DNA of 64,000 nucleotides from CAZVPF01 sp964628195 (GCA_964628195.1 CAZVPF010000016.1:12843-76842); one strand, 5' to 3'. Shown: positions 7,911 to 16,557, numbered from the stretch's first letter. The notes: generated from the letters alone by a model not told the origin. Numbers and translations are program-made.

Positions 7911-9521
7911 TTAATGCTTGAAGTGTCTTACGCCGGTGAAGACCATTGCGATTCCGTGTTTGTCGGCTGCTTCGATTACTTCTCCGTCTTTTTTCGAACC
8001 GCCGGGCTGGACGATACATGCGACGCCTGCTTTTGCCGCGTTTTCCACGTTGTCCGGGAAGGGGAAGAATGCGTCTGAGCCCATTGCGGCGCCTTTTGAG
8101 AGTTCGCCGGCCTGTTTGAAGGCTATAAGCCCTGATTCGACGCGGTTCATCTGGCCTGCGCCGACGCCGACGAGGCGTCCTCCGTTGACGAGTGTTATCG
8201 TGTTGCTCTTGACATGCTTTGCGGTCAGCCAGGCGATACGCAAATCCTCAAGCTGCTGTTTTGTTGGTTTTTTCTTTGTGGGGTACTCGAGTTCCTCCCT
8301 GTTCCAGCCGATGAGGTCCCTGTGCTGAAGGAGCATTCCGCCGACTATGCAGCGGACATCGAATTCGCTTTCGTCAATTTTTGTACGGTCTATTGTTCCT
8401 GTCTGGAGCAGGCGGACGTTGCTGCCCCAGCTTTTGAGTGAGCGTATTACCTTTACGGCATCGGGGTCGAAGTGCGGTGCGATGATGACTTCGGCGAAAA
8501 ATCCGCTTGCGCCTCTTTCCTTGCCGAAGCGGTCGTAAGATTCCATTATTATAGTCGCAAGTTCGGCGTCGACTTCGCGGTTGAGGGCGATTATTCCTCC
8601 GAACGCGCTTACGACGTCGCCGATGTAAGCCTTTTCGTAGGCTACTTTTATGTCCTCGTCGACGGAACAGCCGCAAGGATTCAGGTGTTTTACGACGACC
8701 GCTGCGGGCTCGACGAATTCCTTTACAAGCTCAAATGCCGCGTTTGCGTCGAGCAGGTTGTTGAAGCTGACAGCCTTGCCGCCGTTGAGCTGTTTTGCCG
8801 AGCCGAGGCTGACCTCTTCGTTTTCGGCGAGTTTATAAAACGCCGCGCTCTGGTGGGGGTTTTCGCCGTATCGCAGGTCGCTTTCCTTTTTCAACGCGAT
8901 TGAAACCCGCTCGGGGAAAATTACGTCCGTTTTGCCGGAGAGGTACCTGGATATGGCGGCGTCATACGAGGCTGTAAGGCCGAATGCGACCCGCGCGAAA
9001 TCCTTGCGGAGGTCTGGGTTGACCTTGCCGTTATTTGATCTCATTTCTTCGATAACGCAGTCATACTGCTCGGGGCTTGTTACGACTGTTACGAACTTGT
9101 GATTTTTGGCGGCGGACCTGACCATGCTGGGGCCGCCTATGTCGATGTTTTCTATGGCGTCGGCGAAGGTGCAGCCGGGTTTTGAAACCGTCTGCTCGAA
9201 CGGATAAAGATTGACGCACACGAGGTCGATAGGTGTTATGTTATGTTCATTGAGCGATTTTTTGTGGTCCTCGTTGTCGCGAAGTGCCAGAAGGGCTCCA
9301 TGCACCTTCGGGTGCAGAGTTTTTACCCTGCCGTTCATCATCTCCGGGAAACCCGTCACCGATTCGATACTGATAACATCGATTCCCTCTGCCGATATGG
9401 CCTTTGCCGTACCGCCGGTACTGATGATTTCCACTCCCATTTGAGAAAGGTTGCGGGCGAAATCGACAACACCCGTTTTGTCTGAAACGCTTATCAATGC
9501 CCTTTTAATCTTGACCGCCAT
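7911..9521 (-). CDS. purH: Bifunctional AICAR transformylase / IMP cyclohydrolase
   Basis: Catalyses the last two steps of IMP synthesis: formylation of AICAR with 10-formyltetrahydrofolate, then ring closure. The N-terminal MGS-like cyclohydrolase domain (about residues 1-150) shows ALISVSDKTG, STGGTAK and NGRVKTLHPKVHG. The transformylase domain (about 195-536) shows RYGENPHQ, KHLNPCG and GSDAFFPFPDNVE, and ends in VRHFKH as the family does. The length of 536 is typical. It is preceded on the same strand by the beta-propeller gene, 32 bp away, so the two may be cotranscribed, although no functional link is evident. Confidence 0.97.
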   Translation of the reverse strand: MAVKIKRALISVSDKTGVVDFARNLSQMGVEIISTGGTAKAISAEGIDVISIESVTGFPEMMNGRVKTLHPKVHGALLALRDNEDHKKSLNEHNITPIDLVCVNLYPFEQTVSKPGCTFADAIENIDIGGPSMVRSAAKNHKFVTVVTSPEQYDCVIEEMRSNNGKVNPDLRKDFARVAFGLTASYDAAISRYLSGKTDVIFPERVSIALKKESDLRYGENPHQSAAFYKLAENEEVSLGSAKQLNGGKAVSFNNLLDANAAFELVKEFVEPAAVVVKHLNPCGCSVDEDIKVAYEKAYIGDVVSAFGGIIALNREVDAELATIIMESYDRFGKERGASGFFAEVIIAPHFDPDAVKVIRSLKSWGSNVRLLQTGTIDRTKIDESEFDVRCIVGGMLLQHRDLIGWNREELEYPTKKKPTKQQLEDLRIAWLTAKHVKSNTITLVNGGRLVGVGAGQMNRVESGLIAFKQAGELSKGAAMGSDAFFPFPDNVENAAKAGVACIVQPGGSKKDGEVIEAADKHGIAMVFTGVRHFKH

Positions 9522-9553
9522 GTCACTTTTCCCCTTTTTGCATTTATTGAGTA

Positions 9554-10663
9554 TTAGTATTCGCGGGGCGCGGGCCTTATGGCCGCGATGCGTCCCTTTT
9601 CGTCACTTACGTAGATGATTTCATCGAAACCGTTGTATGCAAAGTCTGTGACTTTTGCGAAATTGAGTTTATAGAGAGCTTCGTTTTTTGAATTGTCCAT
9701 CACGACGAGGATTGAAGGTTTTGTCATTACGTAGGCTATAGAGCCGGATTCTGATACAAGTCCGATGCCGTTTTCCAGGTGCCATCTTCGCGTTCCTTTT
9801 TCCTTGTCAATAGCATAGAGGCCCATTTCGCCGGCGGGCTGATAGAGCACCTGTTGGCCGATGTTCAGGGAACTGTAAAGAGGGGCGGCGGTATTGAAGC
9901 TGTCGTTCCACAAGGGCTTTCCGGTAGCGACGTCGAGTTTGTAAACTTTAGTGCTGAGGGCACTTATATAAACAGCCTGTTCGTCGCGGACGAGCGGGGC
10001 CTGTATCGAACCTATGATATCGTACTGCCAGAGCTTTTGGGGGCCGTCGGCGGTTATGCAAACCACGCTGCCTGTGTCTGTGGCGAAGATAAGTCGCTTG
10101 TCGTTTACCACGAGGGAATTTATTATCGAGTCATCGTCAGCGGTGACCTGAAACTGTCTCCAGAAACCGTCAAGGTTTATGGCGTTGAGCCTGCGTTCGG
10201 AACCTGCGATGAACAAGTGAGTGCTGTTTCTGCCTATTCTTGAAATGTTGCTTCTGCCTATATTGTCGAATCGCTGGGTTGTTTTTATGGCGCCGGAAAA
10301 CGGGTCCAGCACAAGCAGTTCATTTCCCACCATGAACCAGAGTTTTTCTTCGTAGAAAAAGGGTTTCCATACAGGCAGTCCCTTTGAGGCTATCGGCAGC
10401 AGAAAACGCACCGAGCCATTTTGGCGGTTGACGCAAAAGAGGTAATTGCTGTCTGTTATTGCGTATAGATATTTTCCGAATACGTAGAGGGAATCTATCT
10501 GCTCGGCTGGTTTAACGGGGACGTATGTCTGCCACTGGAGGCGGAGTCCGGCTTTTTGGAGAATGGACGAGTCGACGAGCGCGTCCTGATTAGCAGCGAA
10601 ACAGCACGAAGAAGCGGTTAGAACCGCTGTGAAAACCATTATTCTTACAAAAGCGTTTAACAT
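9554..10663 (-). CDS. Secreted PQQ-type beta-propeller repeat protein
   Basis: An exported protein of about 369 residues with an N-terminal signal peptide (roughly residues 1-24, ending near CFAAN) followed by repeated blades of the PQQ/BamB type. Examples are LYAITDSNYLFCVNRQNGSV, LLVLDPFSGAI, KVYKLDVATGKPLWN and LYAIDKEKGTRRWHL, where aromatic-containing strands end in 'D-x-x-x-G-x-x-x-W'. Such propellers usually bind proteins; the BamB role in outer-membrane assembly is one option, but there is no lipobox. The ATG at 10663 is chosen over a TTG 21 bases upstream because AGGATAGG precedes it. A 102-bp gap separates it from the small upstream gene. Confidence 0.75.
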   Translation of the reverse strand: MLNAFVRIMVFTAVLTASSCCFAANQDALVDSSILQKAGLRLQWQTYVPVKPAEQIDSLYVFGKYLYAITDSNYLFCVNRQNGSVRFLLPIASKGLPVWKPFFYEEKLWFMVGNELLVLDPFSGAIKTTQRFDNIGRSNISRIGRNSTHLFIAGSERRLNAINLDGFWRQFQVTADDDSIINSLVVNDKRLIFATDTGSVVCITADGPQKLWQYDIIGSIQAPLVRDEQAVYISALSTKVYKLDVATGKPLWNDSFNTAAPLYSSLNIGQQVLYQPAGEMGLYAIDKEKGTRRWHLENGIGLVSESGSIAYVMTKPSILVVMDNSKNEALYKLNFAKVTDFAYNGFDEIIYVSDEKGRIAAIRPAPREY

Positions 10664-10765
10664 GTCGCCTATCCTGCAAAACAAAATAATCTTATAATAT
10701 AATACGAGGGGCTTAAGTCGCCTCTAACACTGAGTTGGGCGAAAAAGCAATTATTCGAGATTCAC

Positions 10766-11050
10766 TTAATTCAGTTCAACATAGTCCGAGAGGTTGACAT
10801 TTTTTTCAGCTTCAAAGTCTCTTAGCTCTTTAATTCGCTCGATGTCGTCATTTATCCGGTTGGCCAGTTTAAAAATATACGGTTTTCCCTCGAGCCTGTT
10901 TTTAAGGTCATCGAGCATAGGTTCCCATTTGCCGCCATACAACTGCGACTTGAGAACTACGAGCATCTTGTGCTCGGTGCTCAGCGAACGAACGAAGCTG
11001 CTGACTTCTTCGCCGGCTGAACTTTGCTGATTTTTTTCCTGCTTAGCCAT
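10766..11050 (-). CDS. Small cytoplasmic protein of unknown function
   Basis: A 94-residue protein starting at ATG 11050, which has a GAGG ribosome-binding site; a frame-extending TTG further upstream has none. The sequence is charged, mostly helical, with no signal peptide or membrane segment. Central features are SFVRSLSTEHKMLVVLKSQL and a lysine/glutamate-rich second half ending in DYVELN. It lies just upstream of the beta-propeller gene on the same strand. No family is recognised; a helical-bundle adaptor such as an HPt-like fold is conceivable, but this is not supported by a motif. Confidence 0.55.
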   Translation of the reverse strand: MAKQEKNQQSSAGEEVSSFVRSLSTEHKMLVVLKSQLYGGKWEPMLDDLKNRLEGKPYIFKLANRINDDIERIKELRDFEAEKNVNLSDYVELN

Positions 11051-11234
11051 AGCGGACCTCGCTTGAAGCAAATATTACAGGGAAGGTTGGTGAAAAGCAA
11101 ATCAAAAAATAACATTGGTCAAATTTCAGAACTTTCAGGGCCCGGTTTATCTTTAGCTGCCGGGGTGAGTTTTATGTAAAGAGTATTTGACCTGTATTAC
11201 CGGTGGGGCAGGACGCAGAATACAGGGTGGAGAA

Positions 11235-11262
11235 TTAAAAAAGCCCCGTATTTACGGGGCCT
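11235..11262 (-). terminator. Rho-independent terminator of the sigma-54 activator gene
   Basis: GCCCCGTA (11243-11250) pairs with TACGGGGC (11253-11260) around a two-base spacer. Read on the minus strand, the hairpin is followed by TTTTTT. It lies 37 bp past the activator's stop codon. Confidence 0.85.
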
Positions 11263-11298
11263 TTAAGGGGGATTACGGGGTTTGGAGAATTTTTTTAT

Positions 11299-12693
11299 TT
11301 ACGATGCGATAAGTGTTTTCTTTTCTGCAGAGGGCTGTTTTATGTCGTATTGTTTTACTTTTGCGTAGAGGGTGGCCCTTGTTATTCCGAGCATCGATGC
11401 TGCGCGGGTTTTTTGCCAGCCTGCTTCGGCGAGGGCCTTTGCGATGAGTTCTTTTTCTGCTTTTTCGAGGGAGAAGTCCTTTATGTTGGGCGCCTGTGTT
11501 GAGAACGGGTCCTCGTGTGCGTGATCGTGGTTGAGCATCAGGCTGCTTAGGCCGATTTTGTCGGTTGTTTCGAGTATTATAGCTCTTTCGATGACGTTTT
11601 TGAGTTCCCTGACGTTGCCGGGCCAGTCGTGTTTTTCGAGGGCCTGGGCGGCCATTTTTGTCATGCCCTTGATTTTGCCTTTCTTTTCGGGGCAGATGTC
11701 GGATGTTTTAAGGAAGTAGTCTGCGAGCAGTAGGATGTCGTCCCTTCTTGACGAGCAGCGAAGTGGTGCGAGGTGTATGGGGCATATCGCGAGGCGGTAG
11801 TACAGGTCTCGCCTGAATTTGCCCTTTTCAACCTCTTTATAGAGGTTCCTGTTGCTGGATGTTATTATTGTCGCGTTGCATTTTATGTCCTTGCTGCCGC
11901 CCACTTTGCGGAAGGTTTTTTCCTGGACGACCCGCAGGAGCTTTGCCTGCAGGTCGAGGGGCATTTCGCTGACCTCGTCGAGGAAGATCGTTCCGTCCTC
12001 TGCGAGTTCGAGCAGGCCTGTTTTTTCCCTGTCTGCGCTGGTGAAAGAACCTTTTGTATGGCCGAACAATTCACTTTCGAGCAGGTTTGCTGTAAGTGCG
12101 GCACAGTTTACGGCTACGAACTGCTTTTCGCTTCCATGCCTTATTATATGCACGGCGCGGGCAGCGAGTTCCTTGCCTGTTCCCGTTTCACCGAGAATTA
12201 GTACGGGGTTGCAGGAGCTGCCTGCGACGATGCGCGTCATTTTTAGAGAGCTTTTGGCGGCGTGGCTTTTTCCCACTATTGAAACGCAGGATGGACACTG
12301 GCTTGAAAAGTAATCAGAGGTGTCGAAAGCGTTATGTTCATCGCCGTTTATAATACTGTTAATGATAAGCCCGAGCTTGTCGTTGTCCTTTCGTCCCTTG
12401 ATGCAGCGTTTTGCTCCGAGTGCCATGAACTGCTGTTCGTTGTTGACCGTTTCGGCGTGTGACAGCACTGCTGCGGGTATTTGCGGAGCGTTTTCAGTTA
12501 TGTCTGTAAGTATGTCGCAGACTTTCTGCTGATTAAGCTCTGCGCTTATCAGTATCATTTGGGGGTGTATTGAATGAACCAGTTCCATTATGTTGTCGTT
12601 TTCATCGGCGGCGAAGAGCTGTTTTGTAAAGGGTTGAGCACAATTGCGGAGTTTTTCGTCGGAGCCAATTACCAGTAACTTTTCAATTGTCAT
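11299..12693 (-). CDS. Sigma-54-dependent activator with degenerate receiver (FleQ/NtrC type)
   Basis: A 464-residue enhancer-binding protein. Residues 1-115 have receiver-like length and pattern, but the phosphoacceptor position is Ser50 (PQMILISAEL) and the usual acidic pair is GS (VIGSDE), so ordinary phosphorelay control is unlikely. The AAA+ domain (about 140-370) has Walker A GETGTGKE, Walker B IFLDEVSEMP and the arginine-rich FRRDLYYRL. The sigma-54 contact loop reads GSFTSA (residues 215-220), not GAFTGA. A Fis-type helix-turn-helix lies at the C-terminus (AASMLGITRATLYAKVKQY). The ATG at 12693 is preferred over an upstream GTG. It is divergent from the flagellar operon, whose promoter is sigma-54 type, so a FleQ/FlrA-like master flagellar role is likely. 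Confidence 0.88.
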   Translation of the reverse strand: MTIEKLLVIGSDEKLRNCAQPFTKQLFAADENDNIMELVHSIHPQMILISAELNQQKVCDILTDITENAPQIPAAVLSHAETVNNEQQFMALGAKRCIKGRKDNDKLGLIINSIINGDEHNAFDTSDYFSSQCPSCVSIVGKSHAAKSSLKMTRIVAGSSCNPVLILGETGTGKELAARAVHIIRHGSEKQFVAVNCAALTANLLESELFGHTKGSFTSADREKTGLLELAEDGTIFLDEVSEMPLDLQAKLLRVVQEKTFRKVGGSKDIKCNATIITSSNRNLYKEVEKGKFRRDLYYRLAICPIHLAPLRCSSRRDDILLLADYFLKTSDICPEKKGKIKGMTKMAAQALEKHDWPGNVRELKNVIERAIILETTDKIGLSSLMLNHDHAHEDPFSTQAPNIKDFSLEKAEKELIAKALAEAGWQKTRAASMLGITRATLYAKVKQYDIKQPSAEKKTLIAS

Positions 12694-12736
12694 ATAATTT
12701 CTCACAGAATGGGGTTAGCGGTTTTCATCAGCAATT

Positions 12737-12860
12737 TTTATCGGTCGTCAGTTATGCAGTTATATTCGGCATATACAGATGAGTTCTTTAATATTTTTAT
12801 AGGACGTTATAAAGAAAAAAAACGGGATTGTCCTTTGCAACGGGTGTATTTATCGGTCGT
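12737..12860 (+). repeat. Pair of 12-bp direct repeats, candidate activator binding sites
   Basis: TTTATCGGTCGT occurs at 12737-12748 and again at 12849-12860, in the same orientation. The copies lie about 190 and 300 bp upstream of the sigma-54 promoter and 44 and 156 bp upstream of the activator start codon. Distance and duplication fit upstream activating sequences for an enhancer-binding protein, but this is inference from position. Confidence 0.45.
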
Positions 12861-13049
12861 GAATATTATAGGACCATAAAACCTGCAGAGGGGGGGTGTG
12901 TGGAAATATTTTCCTCAGCGCGGGGAATTTTTATCCACGGTGTCAATTGAATTTTCATTTTCCAATTCGGAGAGGATCAGTAATCTGCGTATTTAAGTTG
13001 TTTATTCAGATGGACTTGCGACTTACCAGGCAATGGGCTTGATTGGTTA

Positions 13050-13065
13050 TGGCACAGCAGTTGCA
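13050..13065 (+). promoter_or_regulatory. Sigma-54 promoter of the flagellar operon
   Basis: TGGCAC at 13050-13055 and TTGCA at 13061-13065 match the -24/-12 consensus, with exactly ten bases between the invariant GG and GC. The predicted start is near 13076, about 50 bases before the flgD ATG. Confidence 0.85.
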
Positions 13066-13126
13066 ATACAAGCAGGGTTGACGGAATTTGAATGCAGCTG
13101 AAAACATTTTAAAAGGACAGCTAAAA

Positions 13127-13591
13127 ATGGCAGTTGAAAGCGCAGGGGCAACGGCAAGCGAACTGAAATTGGATTACCTTAACCTGCTGGTCACGCAGAT
13201 GAAGACGCAGAATCCTCTTGAACCGATGGACAACGCGGATATGACCTCGCAGCTTGCGATGCTTTCGCAACTGGAGCAGACCGAGAACATGAACGGGCAG
13301 ATGGGCACTCTTAACGAGTCTATTGAGAAGCTGAACTCAAATTTTATGGGTGCGATGCTGCTTTCGGAATATCAGTATGCGAAAGATCTTATCGGCAAGA
13401 GCGTTGATTTTTATGACGGTCAGTACGGCCAGGTTTTCTCGGGCAAGGCGGTTCAGGTAAATGTCACCCAGGACGGGCCGAGCATTGCGGTGGAGGTTAA
13501 GAACAACGGCAGGTGGGATGACGCAGCGGAGTATAAGACATTTAATGTGAGCGTGCCGGATGTTACGGCGGTCAGCGATTATACGGAATGA
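13127..13591 (+). CDS. flgD: Flagellar hook assembly scaffold FlgD (short form)
   Basis: The hook cap that directs polymerisation of FlgE. The conserved FlgD N-terminal region is plain: LDYLNLLVTQMKTQNPLEPM, then SQLAMLSQLEQTENMN, near residues 15-65. With ATG at 13127 the protein has 154 residues, shorter than the roughly 220 of enteric FlgD. It ends in a region that could form only part of the C-terminal Tudor/FnIII pair. The ATG is preferred over the in-frame TTG at 13088 because AGGA sits nine bases before it. It is the first gene after the sigma-54 promoter and is followed by flgE after a 41-bp gap. Confidence 0.9.
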   Translation: MAVESAGATASELKLDYLNLLVTQMKTQNPLEPMDNADMTSQLAMLSQLEQTENMNGQMGTLNESIEKLNSNFMGAMLLSEYQYAKDLIGKSVDFYDGQYGQVFSGKAVQVNVTQDGPSIAVEVKNNGRWDDAAEYKTFNVSVPDVTAVSDYTE

Positions 13592-13632
13592 AATTTGTGA
13601 AAAAATAATGGCACAATGACAGGAGATATAAA

Positions 13633-15348
13633 ATGAGTTTTGCATTATCAGCGGCGGTAACGGGTCTTCAGGCACATCAGACCATGCTCGATGTTGCGGG
13701 TAACAATCTTGCCAATGTAAACACGACCGGGTACAAGTCCAGCAGTGTGACCTTTTCTGATCTGCTCAGCCAGACGATAAAGACGGCGAGCGGACCGACG
13801 GGGCAGCTTGGCGGAACGAACCCGCAGCAGCTCGGCAGCGGTGTGGGTGTTTCTAACATTACGCGTGACATGAGCCAGGGCAACATCTTATCGACGGGGC
13901 AGGACCTTGACTGCGCGATTGACGGTTCGGGTTATTTCTGCCTTAGCAACGGAGAGCAGGAGGTTTACACGAGGATCGGGGCCTTTTCTGTTGATTCTGA
14001 CAATACGCTTGTCGACCCGGCTACGGGTTATAAGGTTCAGAGGCTTGCGCAGACCAGCGACGAGTTTCAGACGGATAATACGAGCATTCATATTCCTTAT
14101 GACGCGGCGATGCCTGCGAATGCGACCAGCGAGGTGGTCATGAACGGCAATCTTCGCGCGACTGCGGAAACTACGGATGCGACGACGCATAAGCTGACCG
14201 GTGATGTTGCTCTGACGAATTCGAGTTCTCCTGCGGCGGAGACTGATAACATGTGCGATATAGACCAATGGACGGGCGGTATCGGCGACGTGGGAACCAT
14301 TCGTATTTCGGGTATCCAGGAGGACGGGACTGCTTTTGGTCCGACTGATGTGACTTGGACAGGGGCTGCGGCGCCGGCGGGGCCGACGGTGAGGGATGTG
14401 CTTGACGATATCGAGGCGCTTTTTACGGATACTTCGGCGTCGCTTGACCAGGACGGCAATATCGTGCTTACAGGCAACAGCGCGGGCTACAGCCAGGCTG
14501 CTATAACAAGCATTGCTTATGTTCCGAGCGGTGCGGAGACTTTTACGCTGCCGGATAATTTCGACCTGACGACAGCGGGGGGCAATGACACCAAGACTTT
14601 TAACATTAATGTTTATGACTCGCTTGGCAACCCGCACGTTCTTTCGGGCGTGTTTGTTAAGGGCGACTACGAAGGTACGAGCCTTCCGAATAGATGGGAC
14701 ATGATCATTACTTCGGTCGAAGGTGCATCGGAGAGGGATGTTAACACATCGGGGACGACTTATAACCCGGACTGGCGGATCAGGGGTATCAGCTTTGCCA
14801 CAGACGGTTCTTATAACGGGCTGGTGAGCAGTTCGGAGCCGACTTCGATAAGCGTTGTATTTTCGGATCAGCCGAGCGTTACTCAGAGCATCAGCTTCGA
14901 CCTTGGGACGGTTGGCGAGTTTACAGGTCTGACGCAGTTTTACAGCGAGCAGTCCAGTGCGAACGCTTTGAGGCAGGACGGTTATGAGCCGGGTGAGCTT
15001 TCGAGTGTTTCGATAGACCAGGGCGGGAATGTTATAGGCACTTTCACCAACGGTGTTAAGCAGACGATATCGGCACTGAAGATCGCGGTGTTCCAGAACC
15101 CGCAGGGTCTTGAGGCAGTGGGCAACGGTTATTTCCTGCCTTCTGCGAACTCGGGACTGGCGGTTGAGACTACCGCGAGCAACGGCGGGGCGGGTGTTAT
15201 CAAGGGTCAGCACCTTGAAAAGTCGAACGTTGACGTTGCGACGGAGTTTGTGAGCATGATGGAGGCGCAGAACGGATACCAGGCGAACTCGCGAACGATC
15301 AGGGTGGCAAACGACGTTCTGAGAGAACTGACGAATATTATAAGGTAA
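13633..15348 (+). CDS. flgE: Flagellar hook protein FlgE
   Basis: The structural subunit of the hook. The N-terminal rod-type motif (FALSAAVTGLQAHQ, then GNNLANVNTTGYKSS) and the C-terminal one (EFVSMMEAQNGYQANS ... DVLRELTNIIR) form the D0 coiled coil shared by axial proteins. The centre, with DSLGNPHVLSGVFVK, matches the FlgE D1/D2 region. At 571 residues it is larger than the enteric protein (about 400), with extra Thr/Asp-rich material at about residues 160-320. A ribosome-binding site (AGGAG) precedes the ATG. It is second in the operon. Confidence 0.95.
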   Translation: MSFALSAAVTGLQAHQTMLDVAGNNLANVNTTGYKSSSVTFSDLLSQTIKTASGPTGQLGGTNPQQLGSGVGVSNITRDMSQGNILSTGQDLDCAIDGSGYFCLSNGEQEVYTRIGAFSVDSDNTLVDPATGYKVQRLAQTSDEFQTDNTSIHIPYDAAMPANATSEVVMNGNLRATAETTDATTHKLTGDVALTNSSSPAAETDNMCDIDQWTGGIGDVGTIRISGIQEDGTAFGPTDVTWTGAAAPAGPTVRDVLDDIEALFTDTSASLDQDGNIVLTGNSAGYSQAAITSIAYVPSGAETFTLPDNFDLTTAGGNDTKTFNINVYDSLGNPHVLSGVFVKGDYEGTSLPNRWDMIITSVEGASERDVNTSGTTYNPDWRIRGISFATDGSYNGLVSSSEPTSISVVFSDQPSVTQSISFDLGTVGEFTGLTQFYSEQSSANALRQDGYEPGELSSVSIDQGGNVIGTFTNGVKQTISALKIAVFQNPQGLEAVGNGYFLPSANSGLAVETTASNGGAGVIKGQHLEKSNVDVATEFVSMMEAQNGYQANSRTIRVANDVLRELTNIIR

Positions 15349-15363
15349 CAGGGTAAAGGCTTA

Positions 15364-16557
15364 ATGTTTGACACTTTCACGGAAATTTTAATATTGGCTG
15401 CCTCGACGCTCAGTCCTTCGCAGCGTCTGCGGGCGATGCAGCGGCTTGGGGTTTGGGAAAGCGGTGCATTTCTGGCGAGTAAATGGTTCGCTCTTTTCGG
15501 GGCGTGCCTGATTGTCGCGCTTACAATAGTTCTGCTTGTTTACCGCAAGTACCGGATGGAAAAGGATCAGCAGAGGCAGGAACGGGACTTTAACGACAAC
15601 TGCGAACGTTACGGGCTGAACCAGGATGAGGTTTGTATTTTCGCGGGCATCGCCGACAGGTGCGGGCTGAAGAGCAAGAGCCTCGTTTTCACGATATCTG
15701 AGGCTTTCGACCGGGGGGCTTCTTCGCTGATGCAGGAGTTTTTCGAGTCGGGTCTTGGGATCGAGGAGAGGAAGCAGCTTAATGCGCGGATAAACAACAT
15801 TAAAGAAAAGCTTGGCTTTAAGAAGCGCAATCACAGTTACGGGATACGCAGTGCGCACGGCAAGGGTTTGAGCAGCAGGCAGATTCCGGTTGGCAAGAAG
15901 ATACTTATCCGGCCTGCGTCCAAGCCTGCTTATTCGCGTATCGAGGCCGAGGTGCTTGCCAATAACGAGGTTGAGCTTTGCGTACGCGCTGAAAACAATG
16001 TGGTGACGTCGCCGGGTGAGATGTGGAACGTTCATTATCATTCCGGTGCGGCGGTTTGGGAGTTCAATGTTATTGTTCTCAGTTGTGAGGGCGGGGACCT
16101 TATATTCAATCAGACAGAGAATGTAAGGTTTTTGAACAGAAGGCGTTTTTTGCGGGTGAAGGTGGACAAGCCTGCGCTTATCGCGCATTTTCCGCCTGTG
16201 AGCAAGGAGTTTACGAGAACGCGGATCGGGATGGCGCCGAAGTTTTACCAGGGCAGGGTGGAGGAGCTTTCGGGCCCGGGTCTGAAGCTGACTTGCAGGG
16301 CGGAGTTTCGCAGCGGCGAGAGGGTAATAGTTGTTTTCAAGCTTCGCGAGGGCAAACTTGTCGAAGACATAGCCGAGGTTCGCGGAGTTCAGGAAGAGAA
16401 CGGGAGATGGCGGATCGGTCTTGAACTGGTGGGTATTAACGATAATTGCGTTGACGAGCTTGTGAGGGAGACGAACAATACCGCGATAACGTCTGCGCTG
16501 GAGCCGTCGGTAACCGAACACGCACTTGCTTTTGCGGAAGGAGAGGCTAATGGCTGA
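15364..16557 (+). CDS. Membrane-anchored PilZ-domain (YcgR-like) protein within the flagellar operon
   Basis: A 397-residue protein with a membrane helix at about residues 42-62 (FALFGACLIVALTIVLLVY), a charged cytoplasmic region, and a C-terminal YcgR-type pair of domains. The first half (about 165-255) resembles the YcgR N-terminal domain. The second begins with NRRRFLRVKV near residue 258, the Arg-rich c-di-GMP-binding motif of PilZ, and continues with ELSGPG near residue 301 in place of the usual (D/N)-x-S-x-x-G. It therefore probably senses c-di-GMP at the membrane and may act as a flagellar brake. Position between flgE and flgF, and an 8-bp overlap with flgF, tie it to the basal body. 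The changed Asp/Asn leaves ligand binding uncertain. Confidence 0.75.
   Translation: MFDTFTEILILAASTLSPSQRLRAMQRLGVWESGAFLASKWFALFGACLIVALTIVLLVYRKYRMEKDQQRQERDFNDNCERYGLNQDEVCIFAGIADRCGLKSKSLVFTISEAFDRGASSLMQEFFESGLGIEERKQLNARINNIKEKLGFKKRNHSYGIRSAHGKGLSSRQIPVGKKILIRPASKPAYSRIEAEVLANNEVELCVRAENNVVTSPGEMWNVHYHSGAAVWEFNVIVLSCEGGDLIFNQTENVRFLNRRRFLRVKVDKPALIAHFPPVSKEFTRTRIGMAPKFYQGRVEELSGPGLKLTCRAEFRSGERVIVVFKLREGKLVEDIAEVRGVQEENGRWRIGLELVGINDNCVDELVRETNNTAITSALEPSVTEHALAFAEGEANG

Larger units (their letters stand above)
12694..13126. other. Regulatory region between the sigma-54 activator and the flagellar operon
   Basis: A 433-bp divergent intergenic region without a gene. It contains two copies of the 12-mer TTTATCGGTCGT and, at its right end, a sigma-54 promoter; both are listed separately. 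A G-run (about 12890-12896) lies in the middle. A plus-strand TTG frame beginning at 13088 is only an upstream extension of flgD. Confidence 0.6.

Noticed and set aside
13888..15213. A 441-codon minus-strand frame opposite flgE
   Set aside because: Arg/Val-rich antisense shadow of flgE, without family similarity or a start signal.
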